Source: Deltaproteobacteria bacterium (lineage in GTDB: Bacteria; Desulfobacterota; Binatia; Binatales; Binataceae). From it: 47,851 nt of DNA. Below, one piece after another: positions 44,390-47,851 of this stretch. The first letter of the stretch is position 1. The number at the start of each line of letters is the position of its first letter. The stretch spans positions 1-47,851 of the forward strand of contig JAJYRQ010000028.1 in NCBI GenBank assembly GCA_021794015.1, read 5' to 3'. Under the pieces are notes generated by a model, which was not told where the DNA came from, did no database searches, and saw only the letters and a list, made by a program, of their open reading frames with translations. Both the position numbers and the translations under genes were made by a program.

Positions 44390-45108
44390 GCTCTCCCCAG
44401 AAAAACCTCGCGTACCAGCGGGTCGCGCGCCGCCGCCTTGAGCGTTCCCTGGAAGATTTCGCGCCCCGCATTCATGACAATTACCCGGTCGGCAAGCCGG
44501 TCGAGGAAGCCCAGCAGATGCTCGACCACGAGCAGTGCCACACCCTGTTCGACCAGACTGCGCAGGCGCCGGGCCACGCGCTCGAGCTCGGCGGGGGTAA
44601 GGCCGGCCGCCAGCTCATCGACCAGCAAGAGCTTGGGCGCGGTGGCGAGCGCCCGGCCCAGGTCGAGCATTTTCTGCTGGGCGCTCGTTAAGTGAGCGGC
44701 CAGGCGCTCCCCAACAGCATCCAGATCGAGCCATGCGAGCAACGCTTGTAAGTCCGAGCGCGGGCCATCGGGGCCGCCGTGCGCGGCCGCGACCTCAAGA
44801 TTCTCGCGCACGGTCAGGCTGGCAAACGGGCGCGGCGATTGAAAGGTGCGGTTGATCCCGCGGCGGGCCAAAAGATGCGGCGCCAGGCCGTTGGCCGAAC
44901 GATCCTCGAAAAGCACCGTCCCGCCGTCGGGCCGATAGACGCCCGTGATCACATTGATGCAGGTGGTCTTGCCGGAGCCGTTCGGACCCACCAGGCCGAG
45001 CGCTTCGCCGCGCGCCAGTTGAAAGCTAAGCCGGTCGAGCGCGCGGAACCCGCCGAAGCGCTTGACCAGCCCCTCCACCCGCAAAAGCGCTGTCTTCTCA
45101 CGCGCCAC
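44386..45108 (-). CDS. livG: Branched-chain amino acid ABC transporter ATPase LivG, second system, atypical signature
   Basis: From GTG 45108 the protein is 240 aa; the start lies 11 nt inside the permease gene. An in-frame start further up would read into livM. Walker A GPNGSGKTT (41-49) and Walker B LLLVDELAAGL are intact. The signature reads LTSAQQ (140-145) instead of LSxGQ, the same kind of change as in the first liv operon. Confidence 0.9.
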   Translation of the reverse strand: MAREKTALLRVEGLVKRFGGFRALDRLSFQLARGEALGLVGPNGSGKTTCINVITGVYRPDGGTVLFEDRSANGLAPHLLARRGINRTFQSPRPFASLTVRENLEVAAAHGGPDGPRSDLQALLAWLDLDAVGERLAAHLTSAQQKMLDLGRALATAPKLLLVDELAAGLTPAELERVARRLRSLVEQGVALLVVEHLLGFLDRLADRVIVMNAGREIFQGTLKAAARDPLVREVFLGRA

Positions 45109-46933
45109 GAAGGCCAAGCCGCTGCGGCAGCGAGGCCAGGCCGTCGGGCAGGAAGAGCGCGAGCACGACAACCAGGCCGCCGTAGATAAGCTGCGAGTAC
45201 TGGGGAGTGGTGATCCCGATCGCGTTGTAAAGACCGTAGAGGACAAGCACCCCCAACACCGGACCGCCCAACGTGGCGCTGCCGCCGAAAAGAACGAAAA
45301 CGATCGCGTACATGGTGATTGCGATGTCGAAGGGCGCTTCGGGATAGAAGACCGATATATGCCAGGCGAAAGCGGCGCCGGCCAGCCCGGCGACCAGCGC
45401 CGACAAAAGCCACACCATGGTGCGCCGAGCCACCACGGCGATCCCGGCCAGAGCGGCGCTTAGCGGGTCGTCCCGGATAGCCCGCAAGCCAAGGCCGAAG
45501 CGGCTGCTTTGCAGCCAGATAACCAGCCCGAGCGCTCCGGCCAGCACGAGCGCCGCAGCCGCATAGCTCTCTTGGGGCGCGAAGACCCCGGACAGCGAAA
45601 CGCCGTACGGGCCCCTGGTCACGCCCTCAAGCGCCGGGTTGGACACCACCTGGTAGACCGCCTGTGCCGCCGCCAGATTGGCGATCGCGAAGTAAGCACC
45701 CGACAGCCGCAAGAGCGGAGTGAGAAGCAGGCCGAGCCCCAGCGCCGCCACGCCTGCGCAAATCAGGGCCAACTCGGCTCCCAGGCGCAAGTGCATGACG
45801 GCGAGCGCGAAGCCGTAGGCGCCCGCTCCGAAAAAGCCGGCATAGCCGAAGGGCAGATAGCCGGTAAAGCCGTAGAGCAGGTTCAACCCCTGGGCGAGCG
45901 CCAGAAAAATCACAAAATTGAACAGCAAAAGCTGATTCGAATAGAGCAGCGGCCCGAGCCCAACCGCAGCCAGCAAGGCCGCAGCCAGCGCCAGCCGCCT
46001 GCCGACCGTGCCACGGCCCCCTCGTGCCGGCTGCAGCGTGCCCGGCTGCCAGAAGTCGGCGCCCGCCTGCCCGCTCGGCGCCAGAAGACCCCGCGGGAAG
46101 ACCAGCAGCACCCCGACGAGCATCAGGCTCGGCAACAGATCGGCCCACGAACTCAGGTAGGTTTGCATCAGCATCAGCGACAGCCCGTAGATGATGCCGC
46201 CAAGAATCGTGCCCAGAGGATCGCCGAGCGTGCCCAGAACGATGACCGTGAAGGCCGTAAGATTGACGCCCATGCCGATTGACGGCGTCACGCTGCCGAG
46301 CATGAAGGGCGCAAGCACTCCGGCCAGCCCCGCCAGTCCGATTCCAATCGCAAACGCCGCGGCCGAAACGCGATGGATGTCGATCCCGCTGGCGAGCGCT
46401 TCCTCGCGGCTCTCCATCACCGCGCGCATCAGCATCCCAGTGCGGCTGCGGTACAGGAAAAGGTAGACCGCCCCTGCGCTTAAGCCGCTCAATCCCGCGC
46501 CGAAGAGCCACGGGTAAGGCAGCGCCGCTCCGAACACGACGACCGGGCCGCGGCCCAGCACGCTGCCCGGAATCGACCGCTCGCTGGCGCCGAACGTGAT
46601 CGCGGAGAGCGCCTCGATAAGTTGCGAAAGGCCGAAAAACAGGATCAAGGAGAGCATCTCCGCATCGCGCGACTTGAGCAGCCGCGCCACCAGCAGGTAG
46701 TAGAGCGGCCAGCCCAGCACCAGGAAAAGTAGCGCGGCGATCGGCGCGGCGGCCAGCGGATGGAGCCCGAAGCGCGCGAACAACCAGCACGCCAGATAGG
46801 CCCCCAGCATCAGAAAGTCGCCATGCGCGAGGTTGACGATGCGCATCACGCCAAAAACAAGATTGAGCCCGAGCCCCACCAGCGTGAAGTAGAGCCCGAA
46901 AAGCACCCCCGCGGCCAGGGCGTAAAAAAGCAT
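45098..46933 (-). CDS. Fused LivH-LivM branched-chain amino acid permease
   Basis: One 611-codon frame encodes both permeases. Residues 1-285 are LivH (GLYFTLVGLGLNLVFGVM, IYGLSLMLMQTYLSSW); residues 312-611 are LivM (LNLLYGFTGYLPFGYAGFFG, LLRLSGAYFAIANLAAAQAV). A 25-residue hydrophilic linker (about 286-310) joins them, so a cytoplasmic connection is likely. In the first operon the two are separate, overlapping genes. ATG 46933 opens just before the first LivH helix; the upstream in-frame extension overlaps the binding-protein gene and is not used. No frameshift or stop marks the join. Confidence 0.9.
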   Translation of the reverse strand: MLFYALAAGVLFGLYFTLVGLGLNLVFGVMRIVNLAHGDFLMLGAYLACWLFARFGLHPLAAAPIAALLFLVLGWPLYYLLVARLLKSRDAEMLSLILFFGLSQLIEALSAITFGASERSIPGSVLGRGPVVVFGAALPYPWLFGAGLSGLSAGAVYLFLYRSRTGMLMRAVMESREEALASGIDIHRVSAAAFAIGIGLAGLAGVLAPFMLGSVTPSIGMGVNLTAFTVIVLGTLGDPLGTILGGIIYGLSLMLMQTYLSSWADLLPSLMLVGVLLVFPRGLLAPSGQAGADFWQPGTLQPARGGRGTVGRRLALAAALLAAVGLGPLLYSNQLLLFNFVIFLALAQGLNLLYGFTGYLPFGYAGFFGAGAYGFALAVMHLRLGAELALICAGVAALGLGLLLTPLLRLSGAYFAIANLAAAQAVYQVVSNPALEGVTRGPYGVSLSGVFAPQESYAAAALVLAGALGLVIWLQSSRFGLGLRAIRDDPLSAALAGIAVVARRTMVWLLSALVAGLAGAAFAWHISVFYPEAPFDIAITMYAIVFVLFGGSATLGGPVLGVLVLYGLYNAIGITTPQYSQLIYGGLVVVLALFLPDGLASLPQRLGLRGA

Positions 46934-46982
46934 CAGGCGCCGCCGGCCGGCCGCAGCCGGCTCCTTCGCGCGCGCGCGAGCG

Positions 46983-47851
46983 TCACTTGCCGAACACCGG
47001 CTTGGCGGTCGCCAGCTCGTGCGGATAGACCACTCCGAGACGCACCCCGCCCTTGCCGTCGGCGACGAACTGGCCAATCGGCGTCTGTTCTCCGGTTTGC
47101 GCTCCCTGCGGGTTGAGCTCGAAGGTGCCGTCGAGCGTCTTAAGCTTGCCCGACAGCGAGAAGACGGCCTTGCGCAAATCAAGCTGCGCCATGCTTTCGG
47201 TGTTGGCCAGCGTCTGGCCAATCACGACTCCCGTAGTATAGCCGGCAACCGAGTTCCATCCGAACTCGACGCCGCTATGGGCGTATGCCTTGTCCCAGGC
47301 GGCGCGAAACTGGGCCAGCGAGAGTCCGACCTCGGCAGGGTAGGCCAATGCGGCCGCGCTCACGTAGGTGAAAATTCCCTCCAGCGCCCGCGCGCCCACG
47401 CTCTTTTCCAGCACTTCGGTCTCCAAGCCGGGGTAGATCGCGAACAACCACCTGAAGGCTCGCCCGCTGTCCTGAAGGCCGCGCAAAAACGCGATGTCGT
47501 TGGCGACGTAGCCCAGCTCGATCACGGCGTCGGGCCGGAGCGCGGCGATGTTGTTGATCAGCACCGCGTAGTTGCTGGTCGTGGTCGGCACGCCCTGAAA
47601 GTAAACGATCGCAAAGGGAGAGCCCGGGCCGGTCAAAAAAGCGTGCAGCGCCTTGGCCTGCGTACCGGTAAAGTCATTGGTCGAGTAGAGAATCGCCAGG
47701 CGCTTAAGCCCCGCCTTGGCGCCGTCGTCCTTGAGGAAATCGGCGATATACTTCGGCCAGATCGAAGAGACCGGGTCGGCCAAGAGCACGATGTACGGAT
47801 TGTCCGCGCTGAAAAAGGCGGCGCCGGTGCCCGTGGGATCGAACAAGATCG
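46983..47851 (-). CDS. livK: Branched-chain amino acid-type binding protein, second system (5' end outside window)
   Basis: At least 287 residues of a Peripla_BP_6/LivK protein, frame open to the window edge; the signal peptide and first ~120 residues are missing. Paralogous to the protein at 23918-25159: FDPTGTGAAFFSADNPYIVL, LAILYSTNDFTGTQAKALH and VAGYTTGVVIGQTLAN correspond directly. It is the first gene of the second liv operon, with a 49-nt gap before the fused permease. Confidence 0.9.
   Translation of the reverse strand, partial: ILFDPTGTGAAFFSADNPYIVLLADPVSSIWPKYIADFLKDDGAKAGLKRLAILYSTNDFTGTQAKALHAFLTGPGSPFAIVYFQGVPTTTSNYAVLINNIAALRPDAVIELGYVANDIAFLRGLQDSGRAFRWLFAIYPGLETEVLEKSVGARALEGIFTYVSAAALAYPAEVGLSLAQFRAAWDKAYAHSGVEFGWNSVAGYTTGVVIGQTLANTESMAQLDLRKAVFSLSGKLKTLDGTFELNPQGAQTGEQTPIGQFVADGKGGVRLGVVYPHELATAKPVFGK

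Noticed and set aside
46934..47221. N-terminal extension of the fused LivHM frame
   Set aside because: It overlaps the binding-protein gene and is Arg/Ser-rich without membrane helices; ATG 46933 directly precedes the first LivH helix.

Overview
The window is about 48 kb of densely coded, GC-rich chromosome, roughly two thirds G+C by eye. It probably comes from an uncultured Gram-negative bacterium. Lipoprotein signal peptides with LAAC/LAGC boxes, a LolA/LolB-like lipoprotein and a probable hopanoid C-3 methylase (HpnR) suggest an outer-membraned, hopanoid-making lineage, for example a deltaproteobacteria-like or Binatota-like group. That placement is an inference; no rRNA or tRNA gene was seen.

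Layout. 1-409: an IS-type double terminal repeat and a dispersed-repeat island. 410-3931: a large KAP-family membrane P-loop ATPase on the minus strand with a good sigma70-like promoter. 4055-8415: a minus-strand operon of a TPR lipoprotein, a LolA/LolB-like lipoprotein and a peptide-type ABC binding protein. 8642-9982: an APC permease. 10241-11359: an orphan protein with a HEPN-type R-x4-H motif, followed by a gutted IS630-type element (11476-12302). 12334-14870: a tightly overlapped minus-strand operon (SDR, low-MW phosphatase, CoA-binding protein, NUDIX hydrolase). 15172-23623: a minus-strand run holding a second APC permease, SDR, threonine aldolase, a NorQ/CbbQ-like ATPase, cysS, a DCC-family protein with no ordinary start codon, a stand-alone LeuA regulatory domain, fabG and an A-type Fe-S carrier.

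23918-28456: a complete plus-strand branched-chain amino acid type ABC operon (livKHMGF). 28541-32836: an oligopeptide-type ABC operon (dppBCDF) without its own binding protein; the only family-5 binding protein in the window is the one at 4055-5797. 32867-38225: bactofilin, rplS, a K+ channel with an RCK domain, a small membrane protein and leuS. 38613-40700: a scar region with a VirD4/TraG fragment, a membrane-anchored orphan coupled to it by ATGA, the inverted partner of the left repeat, a ~147-bp direct repeat and a probable transposase fragment. 40913-43520: a MauE/DoxX-like protein, a rhodanese and hpnR. 43676-47851: a second, inverted liv operon in which livH and livM are one fused gene; its binding-protein gene runs off the window.

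Working picture: mainly import of amino acids and peptides (two liv systems, one dpp system, two APC permeases), tRNA charging, acyl-chain and SDR redox chemistry, and envelope functions. Small islands of mobile-element debris interrupt this. The best leads for something undescribed are the KAP ATPase beside repeats, the HEPN-like orphan beside the IS, the phosphatase/CoA/NUDIX overlap operon, the stand-alone LeuA allosteric domain, and a 110-bp repeat present in inverted orientation about 39 kb apart.
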